64,000 nt of DNA from Oscillospiraceae bacterium (GCA_017465625.1 JAFTVV010000013.1:1-64000); one strand, 5' to 3'; positions 23,327 to 31,929 are shown, counted from the first letter of the stretch. Numbers and translations: made by a program. The notes: generated from the sequence alone by a model not told the origin.

Positions 23327-23545
23327 TTGCGTAAAGCGCAACATCTCACGCGCAAGCGTGTGTTTGCATTGCAGACGCAACATCGTTTACACCGCAAGGT
23401 GTAACATCGTTGATGCGAAGCATTACATCGTTTTTGACAAAGTCAAAACATCGTTTTGTGTCCGCTTTCGCGGAATGATGTTATCCTTCGAATAAATGAT
23501 GTTGACCGTAAACGGTCAAACGATGTTGTGTCCTTGCGGACACAA
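23327..23545. repeat. Array of about ten short hairpins with conserved ACATCGT separators
   Basis: Stems: TTGCG/CGCAA 23327-23341; CACGC/GCGTG 23347-23360; GTTTGC/GCAGAC 23362-23376; TTACACC/GGTGTAA 23387-23404; TGATGC/GCATTA 23411-23425; TTTTGAC/GTCAAAA 23432-23448; TCCGC/GCGGA 23461-23474; a degenerate TTAT/ATAA 23481-23495; TTGACCG/CGGTCAA 23502-23519; TTGTGTCC/GGACACAA 23526-23545. Loops are mostly 3-5 bases (GCAA twice). ACATCGT separates them at 23380, 23404, 23425 and 23448 (ACATCTC at 23341). The separators then invert to ATGATGTT at 23475 and 23496 and ACGATGTT at 23520. The stem sequences are unrelated to each other; the period is 21-27 bases. Confidence 0.85.
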
Positions 23546-23550
23546 ACACA

Positions 23551-23584
23551 AAAAAATTCCAAGTCTTACGACTTGGAATTTTTT
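23551..23584 (-). terminator. Terminator of tRNA-Thr
   Basis: A 15-bp stem, 23551-23565 with 23570-23584, loop TTAC, with A/T-rich outer ends giving a U-run immediately after the tRNA on the minus strand. Confidence 0.88.
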
Positions 23585-23660
<76 letters not shown>

Positions 23661-23778
23661 ATATGCACTTGAACAGCTTCGCCATTATACCGCACACGGC
23701 AGGAATTGTCAAGGGGTTTTTCTGAAAAACAAAAATATTTCTTTATTTCCCTTTCTCTGCATATTTCTTCCTTATTCC

Positions 23779-23807
23779 TTGCTTTTTTTAATTGTATATG
23801 TTATGCT
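23779..23807 (+). promoter_or_regulatory. Promoter of the L,D-transpeptidase gene
   Basis: TTGCTT (23779-23784), 17-base spacer, TATGCT (23802-23807), 29 bases before the GTG start. Confidence 0.5.
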
Positions 23808-23836
23808 ATTTTATATTTTACAAAGAGGTGACCATC

Positions 23837-25720
23837 GTGCGTAAATGCCTGATTTTACTGCTTTGCGTGCTGCTCAGCCTGCTGATCGTCGGCTGTAACA
23901 GCAAAAAGAACGTTACGCAGCAAACCACTGCGACTCCCACAACCGAACCTGCCACCGTCCCCGACACAACGGAGGCACCTACTACCCCTCCCGGCACGAT
24001 TCCTGCCGACACCGCACTGGCCGGTGTACAGCTGGACGGTATGACCGCAGAGGAAGCCCTGGATGCTGTGAAGGCGGCTATGGAAAGCTACACTATACGG
24101 GTTTATGCCTTAGACAGCTATGTGGATATTCCTGCGTCCTCCCTTTCCGTAACCTTAAACGAGGAGCATCTTGCTGCATATCTTTTGGCACTGGCAAACG
24201 GTGAACCGCTTCCCGACGCACCCCTGGCACAGTGCGACACCTCCGGTGCGAAAAAGCTTATGGAGGAGGGCATCAATCACGGGCCTAAAAATCCCGTTGT
24301 AAAGTTCAGTTCCGACAAGAAGCAGTTTGTCGTGGCGGATGGCGTTCGCGGTGTCAAGATTGACGCCACCGGCGTAAACTCCGCATTGGAGCTTCCCGTT
24401 TCTATGCTGCAAAGTAGCGCCACCGCTCAGGTAAATGCCACATACACCTATCCCCAATTTACCTCGGAAGAGCCTGCCATTGTTGCCGCCGCCGAGGAGG
24501 CAAATAAGTATTTAACCCCCAAGATCACCCTCCAGTTTATGCGTGCCACGGTGACCCTCTCCCCCGCAGATCTTTCCAAATTTGTGAAAATCAGTGAGGA
24601 TTATGCCGTCAGCGTAAATGAGGAGGCCATCTCCGAATACGTGCGCAATGCCACCTCCAAATATTCCGGCAAGAGAATGAAAGGGCAATTCGTCACCACC
24701 TACGGCACAACCCTTTCCGGCTCTCGCTACGAAGTAGATTATTACGGTGCAGACCTGGATTCCGCTGCCCTGAAAGCCGAACTGATTGACTACGTTACCA
24801 ATATGCGTTCCGCTACATACGCCGCCGTTTATGACGAAGAAGCTGATCCCCTGCCCTTTGGCGGCAACTATGTGGAGGTCAATCTGACCAGCCAATGTCT
24901 GTGGGTGTACAGAGACGGCGTTATTGTAACCCAGTCGGATATTGTTTCCGGCAGTGTTGCCGGCTTCACGCACACCGATCCCGGCGTGTTTAAAATCTTC
25001 GGAAAGGTGCGCCAATGCACCCTGATCGGCCCTACCTGGAGCAGCTATGTGGAATACTGGGTCCCCTATAACGGCGGCGAGGGTCTTCACGATGCGTCCT
25101 GGAGAACGGATGACGAATTTGGCGGAGATACTTACCTGTATGAAGGCTCTCACGGCTGTGTCAACATCCCGCCTGCAAATATGCCTGCAATTTACGACAA
25201 CGTTTCCATCGGTACGGCCGTGATCGTTTATGGCGGCTGCTTCTCCATCAAGCCTCTGCCCCAGGTGCTGACCGGTACAGACAGCTACACCTGCACCACA
25301 GCAGATGCCCCCTTTAAGCTGGATGTAACCGTGAAGTATGATTACGGTGATCCGCTGGTTTACACCTCCTCCGACACCAATGTTGTTACGGTGGATGAAA
25401 ACGGCAATGTGACCATCGTCGGTGCAGGTGATGCAGAAATCACTGTGCTTTCCCCCGAGTGCAACTTGCTTTTGGAATCGTCCTTTACTGTAACCATTCA
25501 CGTAGAGGAAGCCGAGGAAACCACCGACCCGGAGACAACCGTACCGGAGACGACTGTACCGGAGACTTCTGAACCGGAGACTACCGTTCCCGAGACAACC
25601 GTTCCTGAAACGACAGTACCTGAGACTACCGTGCCTGAGACCACCGTTCCCGAGACTACCGTTCCGGAAACCACCGTGCCGGAAACGACCGTGTCGGAAA
25701 CCGCTGTGCCGGAGACTTAA
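23837..25720 (+). CDS. L,D-transpeptidase (YkuD) lipoprotein with C-terminal PETT repeats
   Basis: 627 residues. The GTG start at 23837 is chosen over upstream codons because AAAGAGGTG lies 6 bases before it and it gives a lipoprotein signal, LLSLLIVGC, with lipidated Cys20. A Thr/Pro-rich linker follows, then two PG_binding_4-like repeats (about 60-330). The YkuD domain has the catalytic motif SHGCVNIP with Cys441 and HDASWR upstream. Next comes a Big_2-like domain (VYTSSDTNVVTVDENGNVTI near 512). The last 65 residues are about a dozen P-E-T-T-V repeats. It forms 3-3 cross-links in peptidoglycan. No LPXTG follows the repeats. Confidence 0.9.
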   Translation: MRKCLILLLCVLLSLLIVGCNSKKNVTQQTTATPTTEPATVPDTTEAPTTPPGTIPADTALAGVQLDGMTAEEALDAVKAAMESYTIRVYALDSYVDIPASSLSVTLNEEHLAAYLLALANGEPLPDAPLAQCDTSGAKKLMEEGINHGPKNPVVKFSSDKKQFVVADGVRGVKIDATGVNSALELPVSMLQSSATAQVNATYTYPQFTSEEPAIVAAAEEANKYLTPKITLQFMRATVTLSPADLSKFVKISEDYAVSVNEEAISEYVRNATSKYSGKRMKGQFVTTYGTTLSGSRYEVDYYGADLDSAALKAELIDYVTNMRSATYAAVYDEEADPLPFGGNYVEVNLTSQCLWVYRDGVIVTQSDIVSGSVAGFTHTDPGVFKIFGKVRQCTLIGPTWSSYVEYWVPYNGGEGLHDASWRTDDEFGGDTYLYEGSHGCVNIPPANMPAIYDNVSIGTAVIVYGGCFSIKPLPQVLTGTDSYTCTTADAPFKLDVTVKYDYGDPLVYTSSDTNVVTVDENGNVTIVGAGDAEITVLSPECNLLLESSFTVTIHVEEAEETTDPETTVPETTVPETSEPETTVPETTVPETTVPETTVPETTVPETTVPETTVPETTVSETAVPET

Positions 25721-25744
25721 TGCTGAAGCACAGCAAAAAACAGC

Positions 25745-25767
25745 GGGCAGATGATATCTGCCCCTAC
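25745..25767 (-). repeat. REP-like GTAG palindrome, unit 5
   Basis: GGGCAGAT, loop GAT, ATCTGCCC, CTAC. Same 8-3-8-4 layout as units 2-4 but with a different stem sequence. Confidence 0.72.
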
Positions 25768-25832
25768 GGCGCTGTACATACCAATCTTAATTTATAGGGT
25801 TGCCTCCCCTGAGGCAACCACAGTTAATACAT

Positions 25833-25881
25833 AAAAACAGTACAAAACCTGCGCAAATCGCATAGGTTTTGTACTGTTTTT
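25833..25881. terminator. Bidirectional terminator, L,D-transpeptidase / glycerol-1-phosphate dehydrogenase
   Basis: An 18-bp perfect stem (25833-25850 with 25864-25881, core ACAGTACAAAACCT) capped by an inner GCG/CGC stem. A5 and T5 ends serve both directions. Confidence 0.9.
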
Positions 25882-25888
25882 GTATCCC

Positions 25889-25914
25889 GGGCACCCGAGG
25901 ACGGGTGCCCCTAC
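25889..25914 (-). repeat. REP-like GTAG palindrome, unit 6
   Basis: GGGCACCC, loop GAGGAC, GGGTGCCC, CTAC. The longer loop and distinct stem mark it as a diverged member. Confidence 0.68.
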
Positions 25915-25957
25915 AGTTTAAGATCAAGACTTTCGCCTTTGTATGACTGTTTCATTT

Positions 25958-27265
25958 TTAAATTTGAATATCTTCCAATATGCCCAAGTCCCAGCACAAA
26001 CGGGACAGCACGTACTTATCCCGGATGTCCTTTGTGGCTTCAAAAGTGAGCCGCAGAATATCTGCGCTTAGTCCAATCTCCTCTACACTGCAAGGCGCAC
26101 CGATGGCTTTGAGCAGCCTTTCAAGCTCAGCCGCGGCAGGCAGCTCTTGCTCCATAATTTGCACAAGCTCCTGCCAATGCTCTGCAATATAGGCAATGCG
26201 GCTGTGATGCTTCACAGGGTCATACTTTCCTTCTTTTTCTTCAAGCGCCAGCATACTTTCCGCACTGCGACCCAAAAAGTCTTTCAGGAATTGATTGTAG
26301 GATGGATGGTCAAAAGCGGAAACCTTTTGCTCTGCCAACGCCACGTCCGGTGTGTATTTTTTCACCTGTTCGTAAATTCGCAGGGCATACAACGTTCCAA
26401 GGGCGCACTGGATGCCGTGGGTAGATGCCGGCATTCCGAATTCCAGTGCACGCATATCCCACACGTGTGAAAAATAGTGCTCCACGCCGGACGCCGGTCT
26501 GGAAAGCCCTGCATAGTTCATCGCCACGCCGCCAATGATCAGTCCCTCAAACACCGCACGAACGGCCTCTTCCTCCCGATTCAGCAACCCCTCTGCGTGA
26601 TCCACGCATTTTTTTAACGCCTTGCGAATATACTCCGCTACCGTGGGACAATAGTATTCCCCGGTAATCAGATGGGCGATCCGCCACTCACAAATGCTGA
26701 CGTATTTTGCAAGCATATCCCCCAGTCCCGAAACCAGCATTTGCACCGGCGCTTGCCGAAGCACGTCCAGATCGCCCACGATCACATTGGCGCATCGGCT
26801 GGGCACAGAGGTTTTTAAGCCGTCCACGTCCATGGACGAGGTTGCAGAGGCATAGCCGTCCATAGAGGGTGCAGTTGCCACGATGATATAAGGGGTTTTG
26901 GTGAGTTTGGAAATCAATTTGCCAATGTCGTTGATTACCCCGGAGCCGATGCCAATCACCATATCACAGCTTACGTCATAGTGCATTGCCGCACTGCCCA
27001 CAGCTTCCTCATTGGGGTGAATCGTCTCCTGAGAAAACACGTACAGGCTATAGGGAATGTTGTGCGCATCCAAAACCTTGCAAACCTGTTTTCCTGCCGC
27101 CTGATAAGTGTTGCGGTCGGCAATCAGGTAGGGCTTGGTCGCTCCGTAACGGGCCATAAGCGATGCAATTTCTCGAATTGCACCCTTCCCCACAATGTAG
27201 TCATCCAACAGCGCATTATGCACTTTTCCGCAGCTACAGGTAAAAAATTTCTGAAAATCTGCCAT
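25958..27265 (-). CDS. egsA: sn-glycerol-1-phosphate dehydrogenase (AraM/EgsA family)
   Basis: 435-residue iron-alcohol-dehydrogenase-like enzyme of the bacterial AraM/EgsA family, which reduces dihydroxyacetone phosphate to sn-glycerol-1-phosphate with NAD(P)H. Diagnostic stretches are MVIGIGSGVINDIGKLIS near residue 102, IIVATAPSMDGYASATSSM near 127, SGLGDMLAKYVSICEWRI near 180, and metal-binding histidines in SGVEHYFSHVWD and ASTHGIQCALGT. The C-terminal GLSADILRLTFEATKDIRDKY is also typical. The glycerol-1-phosphate product is characteristic of archaeal lipids; B. subtilis uses it for heptaprenylglyceryl phosphate. No PcrB homologue is in the window. It diverges from a lipid kinase gene. 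Confidence 0.9.
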   Translation of the reverse strand: MADFQKFFTCSCGKVHNALLDDYIVGKGAIREIASLMARYGATKPYLIADRNTYQAAGKQVCKVLDAHNIPYSLYVFSQETIHPNEEAVGSAAMHYDVSCDMVIGIGSGVINDIGKLISKLTKTPYIIVATAPSMDGYASATSSMDVDGLKTSVPSRCANVIVGDLDVLRQAPVQMLVSGLGDMLAKYVSICEWRIAHLITGEYYCPTVAEYIRKALKKCVDHAEGLLNREEEAVRAVFEGLIIGGVAMNYAGLSRPASGVEHYFSHVWDMRALEFGMPASTHGIQCALGTLYALRIYEQVKKYTPDVALAEQKVSAFDHPSYNQFLKDFLGRSAESMLALEEKEGKYDPVKHHSRIAYIAEHWQELVQIMEQELPAAAELERLLKAIGAPCSVEEIGLSADILRLTFEATKDIRDKYVLSRLCWDLGILEDIQI

Positions 27266-27282
27266 TTTTTTGCCTCCAACGG

Positions 27283-27310
27283 TTGTAAAACGATTATTTT
27301 ATGATATGAT
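27283..27310 (+). promoter_or_regulatory. Candidate promoter of the lipid kinase gene
   Basis: TTGTAA (27283-27288), 16-base spacer, TATGAT (27305-27310), about 65 bases before the kinase start. Confidence 0.45.
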
Positions 27311-27376
27311 TATAGGAGCTTTTCAATCATCCGTCAAGGAAAAATCATTTGGGCGATTGCCCATCGTGAGGTATTT

Positions 27377-28282
27377 ATGGTAGAGAAAAAATTACTGCTT
27401 GTGATCAATCCCTGCGCCGGCAAAAAGAAAATTCAGGGCAAACTAACACAAGTAATCGATCGATTTAATCGCGCCAATTTCCTGGTGACCACCTACATTA
27501 CCGCCGCCCCCGGAGACGGCTTGGAAGCAGTCGCAAGACTTGCCAAGGAGATGGATTTGGTGGTCTGCTGCGGCGGTGACGGCACGTTCAACGAGACTCT
27601 CTCCGGTGTGCTTAAAAGCGGTGTATCCGTTCCTGTGGGCTATATACCTGCAGGCTCCACCAACGATTTTGCATCCAGTCTGCATTTGAGCAGTGACATT
27701 ATGGAGGCGGTGCAGGACATTATTGACGGCACACCCGTCAAAATGGATGCCGGCTCTTTTAACGACCAGTTTTACTCCTATATTGCCTCCTTCGGCGCGT
27801 TTACCAGAACCAGCTACGCCACCTCTCAGGCTCTTAAAAACACCTTGGGACACGCAGCTTATCTGCTCAGTGGTATTAAGGAAATTACCCACATTAAGCC
27901 ATACAACTTAAAGCTCACTCTTCCTACAGAGGAAATTATTGAGGGTGATTTCATTTTTGGCGCAATCAGCAACTCCACCAGTGTGGGCGGAATTCTGACA
28001 CTGGACGAAAAGCTTGTCAGCTTGAGTGACGGTCAATTTGAACTGCTCCTGATCCGCAAGCCGAAAAGTATGTTCCAGCTGACCGGCTGCATCACCGCCC
28101 TTAAAAAGAAAACATACGACCATCCCCTGATCGTATTTCATAATATTTCAAGCGTTTCCATTGAAGCACCGAAGGATATGTGTTGGACCTTGGACGGAGA
28201 AAACGGTGGGGCCCACGAGCACTTACAGGTTAAGTGCCTGCATCACGGCATCCAGGTCATTCAAAATCTGAATAAGAAATAA
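27377..28282 (+). CDS. Diacylglycerol kinase family lipid kinase (DgkB/YegS type)
   Basis: 301-residue DAGK_cat protein. The nucleotide-binding motif VVCCGGDGTFNETLSG lies near residue 60, with INPCAGKKK at the N terminus and GYIPAGSTNDFASSL near 92. These are the GGDGT and G-x-x-N-DFA blocks of soluble lipid kinases, which phosphorylate diacylglycerol, undecaprenol or similar. The C-terminal half is the usual beta-sandwich with MCWTLDGENGG near the end. Exact substrate unknown. The divergent glycerol-1-phosphate dehydrogenase suggests, weakly, a link through lipid head-group metabolism. Followed by a 15-bp terminator. Confidence 0.88.
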   Translation: MVEKKLLLVINPCAGKKKIQGKLTQVIDRFNRANFLVTTYITAAPGDGLEAVARLAKEMDLVVCCGGDGTFNETLSGVLKSGVSVPVGYIPAGSTNDFASSLHLSSDIMEAVQDIIDGTPVKMDAGSFNDQFYSYIASFGAFTRTSYATSQALKNTLGHAAYLLSGIKEITHIKPYNLKLTLPTEEIIEGDFIFGAISNSTSVGGILTLDEKLVSLSDGQFELLLIRKPKSMFQLTGCITALKKKTYDHPLIVFHNISSVSIEAPKDMCWTLDGENGGAHEHLQVKCLHHGIQVIQNLNKK

Positions 28283-28284
28283 GC

Positions 28285-28320
28285 AAAGCCCCTGTGCAAT
28301 TCATTTTGCACAGGGGCTTT
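28285..28320. terminator. Bidirectional terminator, lipid kinase / lysozyme
   Basis: AAAGCCCCTGTGCAA (28285-28299) with its complement at 28306-28320, 6-base loop. Lies between convergent stops at 28282 and 28350. Confidence 0.88.
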
Positions 28321-28349
28321 CATTATTAGAGGAGTGATTACCCCCCTGT

Positions 28350-30560
28350 TTATTTCAGGTAGTCCATACAGACCCAGCCGTTGGAGATTTTGCCCCACTC
28401 CACACCGCCTACAGTTTTGGTCTCAGTGACCGTCACCTTTGCGCCTCTGTACAGATAGCCAGCCAAGCTATAGCTTGTTCCGGCACCGCTGCGGACACAC
28501 AGGCAGCTGCAGTCCACCGTCTTGGTGACTGCCGTAGGTGTTTCAGGCTTGCCAGTGGCTGTATCATTGCTGTCCAGCTTGACGTAATCTAAGCTGATCC
28601 AGCCCTGTGCAATCTTGCCCCAGGTTGTTCCGCCAATTACTTTTTTCTCCGAAATCGTAACCTTTGCACCGTTGGACAGGAAGCCTACAATGCTGTAGGA
28701 TGTGCCTGCACCGCTGCGGATGCGCAGATCATCCTTACTGGTTACAATGCCGGTAATCTGATCCGGCTCAGGAGATACAGTGGGTGTATCAGGCTCAGTA
28801 GGCTCAGGGGGATTGCCGGTCACAGGAGGTGCTTCTTCTGCCTGGTCAAATGCCACGTAATCCATACTGATCCAACCCTTGGAGGTTTTGCCCCAAACAG
28901 TGGTATCCACTTTCTTCTCTTCCAGAATGGTGACCTTGTCACCCTTGTAGTACCAGCCTGCTACACCGTAGTTGACGCCTGCACCGCTGCGGATGCGCAG
29001 TTCAGAACAGGTTACCGTACCCATCTTGCCAGTGGTATTTTCAGGCTTGGTTTCAGGCTTTGTTGCAGGCTTCTCAGGCACAGGTTCTTCCAGAATGCGG
29101 ACATAGCTCATACTGATCCAGCCGTTGGAAACCTTGCCCCAAACCATAGAGCCTACGTTCTTTTGTTCTGTAATGGTCACTTTTGCACCGGTTACCAGGG
29201 TGTCCACCGTGGCATAACCTGTTCCGGGACCCTGACGCACACACAGGTAGGGGTCTGCATTGACATAGCCCTCTACAGCGGCCGGCTTCTCCGGATCGGT
29301 TGCAGGAGGTTCTGTTGCTTCCGGTTCGGTTGTAGGAGGCTCTGTTGCCTCCGGCTCGGTGGTTTCCGGCTCAGTTACTTCCGGCTCTGTTGCCTCCGGC
29401 TCGGTCTCCTCCGGCTCGGTTGTGTTGGGTGTTTCAGGCAGTTCTTCCTTTGCCACTTCATCATAATTGGTATACTGCAGAACCATCCAGCCACCGCTGA
29501 ACTGACCCCACAGGAAGCCGCCATTTTCCACTACATTGGTAATTGTATAGGTTTGACCATAACGGGCACTGCCCACAATGGCGTAATTCGTGCCGGGACC
29601 TTTGCGAACATTTACAATGTCGCTTTTCAGGGTAATGGTGACCGTTACGCCCTCTTCATCGGTAACGTCGTCACCGCCGCCCAGCTCTGCCCAGTGGGCA
29701 TACAGCACTTTACCGTGATGCTCTGCAGTCAGGCTTTCCACCTTGGTGCCGCCGACCTGAGCAGTGTACCAGCCGGCAAATGTATAATTGCCATTGGTGG
29801 CAGTTACAGCGGGTGCTGCTTCAAAGTTGCAATCATAACCTTGTGCACGGTGGCTGATTGAGCCGCCGTTTCCGTTATATGTAACATAACAGTAGTTATC
29901 CGGTTTGGAATGTTCGTAAATTCCGTTAAGGTACATATTGGCTTCAGACAGACGACGACGCAGAAGCACATAGTTCACCACGCCGCCTGCATTACACCAA
30001 CGGGCAAATGCATCAATCAGATCGTTTCCGGTTGCACCGTTGACCACCTTCAGGAAAATGTTGCTGGTCGTATCACTCATCCAGCCGGTGCCCAGATTAT
30101 AGGAGAAGGAAACCAAGGCATCGAACTGACCCTGATTCAGCTTCAGGTCATACTTTTCGATCAAATTTCTGCGAATTGAATTTTCAGTATTATTTAAATA
30201 GTTGCGCAGTAAAAGCTCTGCTTCAGATTCCGTTATGCCGTGGGCCTTATAGTAGTCCACCATATCGTTGGGGCAGCGAGTGCCGTATCCCACAGTATAC
30301 TGACTGTAGTCCCATACCGGATACTTTACGAAACCTTCCTCATATTTCAGCAGCTTAATCAGCGCATCACTGGCCTTGAGCTGTTCCGGCTCGACCGGAT
30401 CAACAGGCTCTGCAGGCTCTGTCGGCTCTGCCGGTGCTTCTGTCTGTGTGCCTTGGGCAGGATCTGCCGTTTCACCCGTAGCAACTACTGTTTGAACATT
30501 GGGAAAAACGACTCCAAGCAATAGCACAAAAAACAGTGCCAAAGAGATAATCCGTTTCAT
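28350..30560 (-). CDS. Secreted GH24-type lysozyme with InlB-like repeat and five SH3b domains
   Basis: 736 residues from the ATG at 30560 (MKRIISLALFF), which opens a clean signal peptide; a longer start at 30584 adds eight residues but lacks a site. Residues about 65-215 match phage-type muramidase: LLKYEEGFVKYPVWDYSQYT with the Glu and Asp/Thr catalytic set, GYGTRCPND and FDALVSFSYNLGTGW. A Listeria-Bacteroides repeat (VTYNGNGGSISHRAQGY, FAGWYT) follows near 230-290. Five SH3b wall-binding domains (RKGPGTNY, RQGPGTGY, RSGAGVNY and RSGAGTSY twice) are joined by Thr/Pro/Glu linkers. No holin or other phage gene is near, so it is probably a cellular autolysin or interbacterial lysozyme. Confidence 0.87.
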   Translation of the reverse strand: MKRIISLALFFVLLLGVVFPNVQTVVATGETADPAQGTQTEAPAEPTEPAEPVDPVEPEQLKASDALIKLLKYEEGFVKYPVWDYSQYTVGYGTRCPNDMVDYYKAHGITESEAELLLRNYLNNTENSIRRNLIEKYDLKLNQGQFDALVSFSYNLGTGWMSDTTSNIFLKVVNGATGNDLIDAFARWCNAGGVVNYVLLRRRLSEANMYLNGIYEHSKPDNYCYVTYNGNGGSISHRAQGYDCNFEAAPAVTATNGNYTFAGWYTAQVGGTKVESLTAEHHGKVLYAHWAELGGGDDVTDEEGVTVTITLKSDIVNVRKGPGTNYAIVGSARYGQTYTITNVVENGGFLWGQFSGGWMVLQYTNYDEVAKEELPETPNTTEPEETEPEATEPEVTEPETTEPEATEPPTTEPEATEPPATDPEKPAAVEGYVNADPYLCVRQGPGTGYATVDTLVTGAKVTITEQKNVGSMVWGKVSNGWISMSYVRILEEPVPEKPATKPETKPENTTGKMGTVTCSELRIRSGAGVNYGVAGWYYKGDKVTILEEKKVDTTVWGKTSKGWISMDYVAFDQAEEAPPVTGNPPEPTEPDTPTVSPEPDQITGIVTSKDDLRIRSGAGTSYSIVGFLSNGAKVTISEKKVIGGTTWGKIAQGWISLDYVKLDSNDTATGKPETPTAVTKTVDCSCLCVRSGAGTSYSLAGYLYRGAKVTVTETKTVGGVEWGKISNGWVCMDYLK

Positions 30561-30793
30561 TTGTGGCTTCTTGCTCCTTTCCATTTATTCCATATTTCTC
30601 GGCCATTATAACAGATGGAAACAGAAATTGCAACCCCTAAAAGCAATTTTATTACATCTTTGTTACTTTTTTCGACAAGAAATTATCATTTGATTGTTTA
30701 TCTTTTTCTTGTTTTTGGTCGTTTTTCTAACTTTTTCCATTTTTTGGAGTTTACATAATAACAAATTTGTGACACTTTTGTAAGCAAATTCCG

Positions 30794-30822
30794 TTGCTTT
30801 TTTACGCTTTATATGATAGGAT
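30794..30822 (+). promoter_or_regulatory. Candidate promoter of mnmA
   Basis: TTGCTT (30794-30799), 17-base spacer, TAGGAT (30817-30822), 32 bases before the ATG. Confidence 0.5.
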
Positions 30823-30854
30823 ATTTTCACAATTTTGAAAGGAGGTTTCTGCGG

Positions 30855-31892
30855 ATGAAAAAGGCGCTGATCGCAATGAGTGGTGGTGTAGACAGTTCTG
30901 TAGCGGCATATATTGCGGTGGAGCAGGGTTACCTCTGCGGCGGTGCGATGATGCATTTATGGAGTGAAAACGGCGTTGTGGACAGCCGGGATGCGGAATC
31001 TGTTGCACAAAAGCTGAAAATCCCTTTTCATATTTTTGAGGCAAAAAACGATTTTTGCAAAAATGTGATCGAACCATTCATTTCTGACTACGAAAATGGC
31101 CTTACTCCCAACCCCTGTATCCGCTGTAACCGCACTTTGAAGTTCGGATTCTTTGCGGATGAGGGAAAAAAATTAGGTTACGACTACACCGTTACCGGTC
31201 ACTATGCCCGTATTCGTTTTGACGAAGCATCCGGCAGATACCTTTTGTACAAGGCATTGGACAGCAGTAAAGATCAGAGTTATTTTTTGGCCTTTATGAC
31301 GCAAAAGCAGCTCTCCTCTACCCTGTTCCCTTTGGGGGAGCTCACCAAGGAGCAGGTGCGGCAGATCGCCCAAGAGCAGGGCTTTATTAACGCACAGAAA
31401 AAGGATTCTCAGGACATTTGCTTTGTTCCCGACGGAGATTACAAAGCCTTTATGCAGCGATACACCGGCAAGCTCTACCCCTGTGGAAACTTTTTGGATC
31501 TAAACGGCACAATTGTAGGCACCCATCAGGGGGCTGTAGGCTACACCTTAGGGCAGCGTAAAGGCTTAGGTCTTGCAATGGGTGAGCCTGTATATGTCTG
31601 TGGCAAGGATATGAGGGCCAATACGGTTACTGTGGGCAAGGAATCCCATCTTTTTACCTCCACCCTGTACGCCCGCGATTGCGTTTTTATTCCCTTTGAG
31701 CAGCTGAATGCACCTATGGAGGTTACGGTAAAAGCACGTTCGCGCCATAAAGAACAGCCTGCCACCGTGTATCCTATGGAAAACGGTGAAATCAAGGTGG
31801 TTTTTGAACAACCGCAACGGGCCATTACACCCGGTCAGGCCGTTGTGCTGTATCAGGGTGATCTGGTAATCGGTGCAGGCATCATTCAATAA
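30855..31892 (+). CDS. mnmA: tRNA-specific 2-thiouridylase MnmA
   Basis: 345-residue ATP pyrophosphatase that thiolates U34 of tRNA-Lys, tRNA-Glu and tRNA-Gln. The PP-loop is AMSGGVDSSVAA at residue 7. The two catalytic cysteines are in TPNPCIRCNRTLKFG near 85 and DSQDICFVPDGDY near 184. DSSKDQSYFLAFM and GYTLGQRKGLGLA are further family blocks. Start at 30855 follows AAAGGAGGT. An in-frame ATG at 30813 has no site. Ends at a 13-bp terminator. Confidence 0.95.
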   Translation: MKKALIAMSGGVDSSVAAYIAVEQGYLCGGAMMHLWSENGVVDSRDAESVAQKLKIPFHIFEAKNDFCKNVIEPFISDYENGLTPNPCIRCNRTLKFGFFADEGKKLGYDYTVTGHYARIRFDEASGRYLLYKALDSSKDQSYFLAFMTQKQLSSTLFPLGELTKEQVRQIAQEQGFINAQKKDSQDICFVPDGDYKAFMQRYTGKLYPCGNFLDLNGTIVGTHQGAVGYTLGQRKGLGLAMGEPVYVCGKDMRANTVTVGKESHLFTSTLYARDCVFIPFEQLNAPMEVTVKARSRHKEQPATVYPMENGEIKVVFEQPQRAITPGQAVVLYQGDLVIGAGIIQ

Positions 31893-31894
31893 AC

Positions 31895-31924
31895 GAAGTC
31901 CGGAGGGAACGCCCTCCGGACTTC
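31895..31924. terminator. Bidirectional terminator, mnmA / rluA-type gene
   Basis: GAAGTCCGGAGGG (31895-31907), loop AACG, and complement (31912-31924): 13 bp between stops at 31892 and 31930. Confidence 0.85.
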
Positions 31925-31929
31925 TTACA

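Larger units (their letters stand above)
25721..25957. other. Intergenic region with two REP-like units and two extra hairpins
   Basis: No gene seen. It holds REP-like units 5 and 6, an 8-9 bp hairpin GTTGCCTC/GAGGCAAC (25799-25818, loop CCCT) and the long terminator at 25833-25881. Everything here is stem-loop or short linker. Confidence 0.7.

Noticed and set aside
23327..23545. CRISPR array
   Set aside because: The conserved separators are only 7-8 bases, invert half-way, and the variable parts are self-complementary hairpins; no cas gene is near.
24512..25501. Long minus-strand open frame of 329 codons
   Set aside because: It lies wholly antisense to the L,D-transpeptidase gene and comes from its codon composition; no site and no recognisable protein.
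28350..30560. Phage endolysin as sign of a prophage
   Set aside because: It has a signal peptide and five SH3b domains but no holin, tail or integrase gene around it; the neighbours are housekeeping genes.
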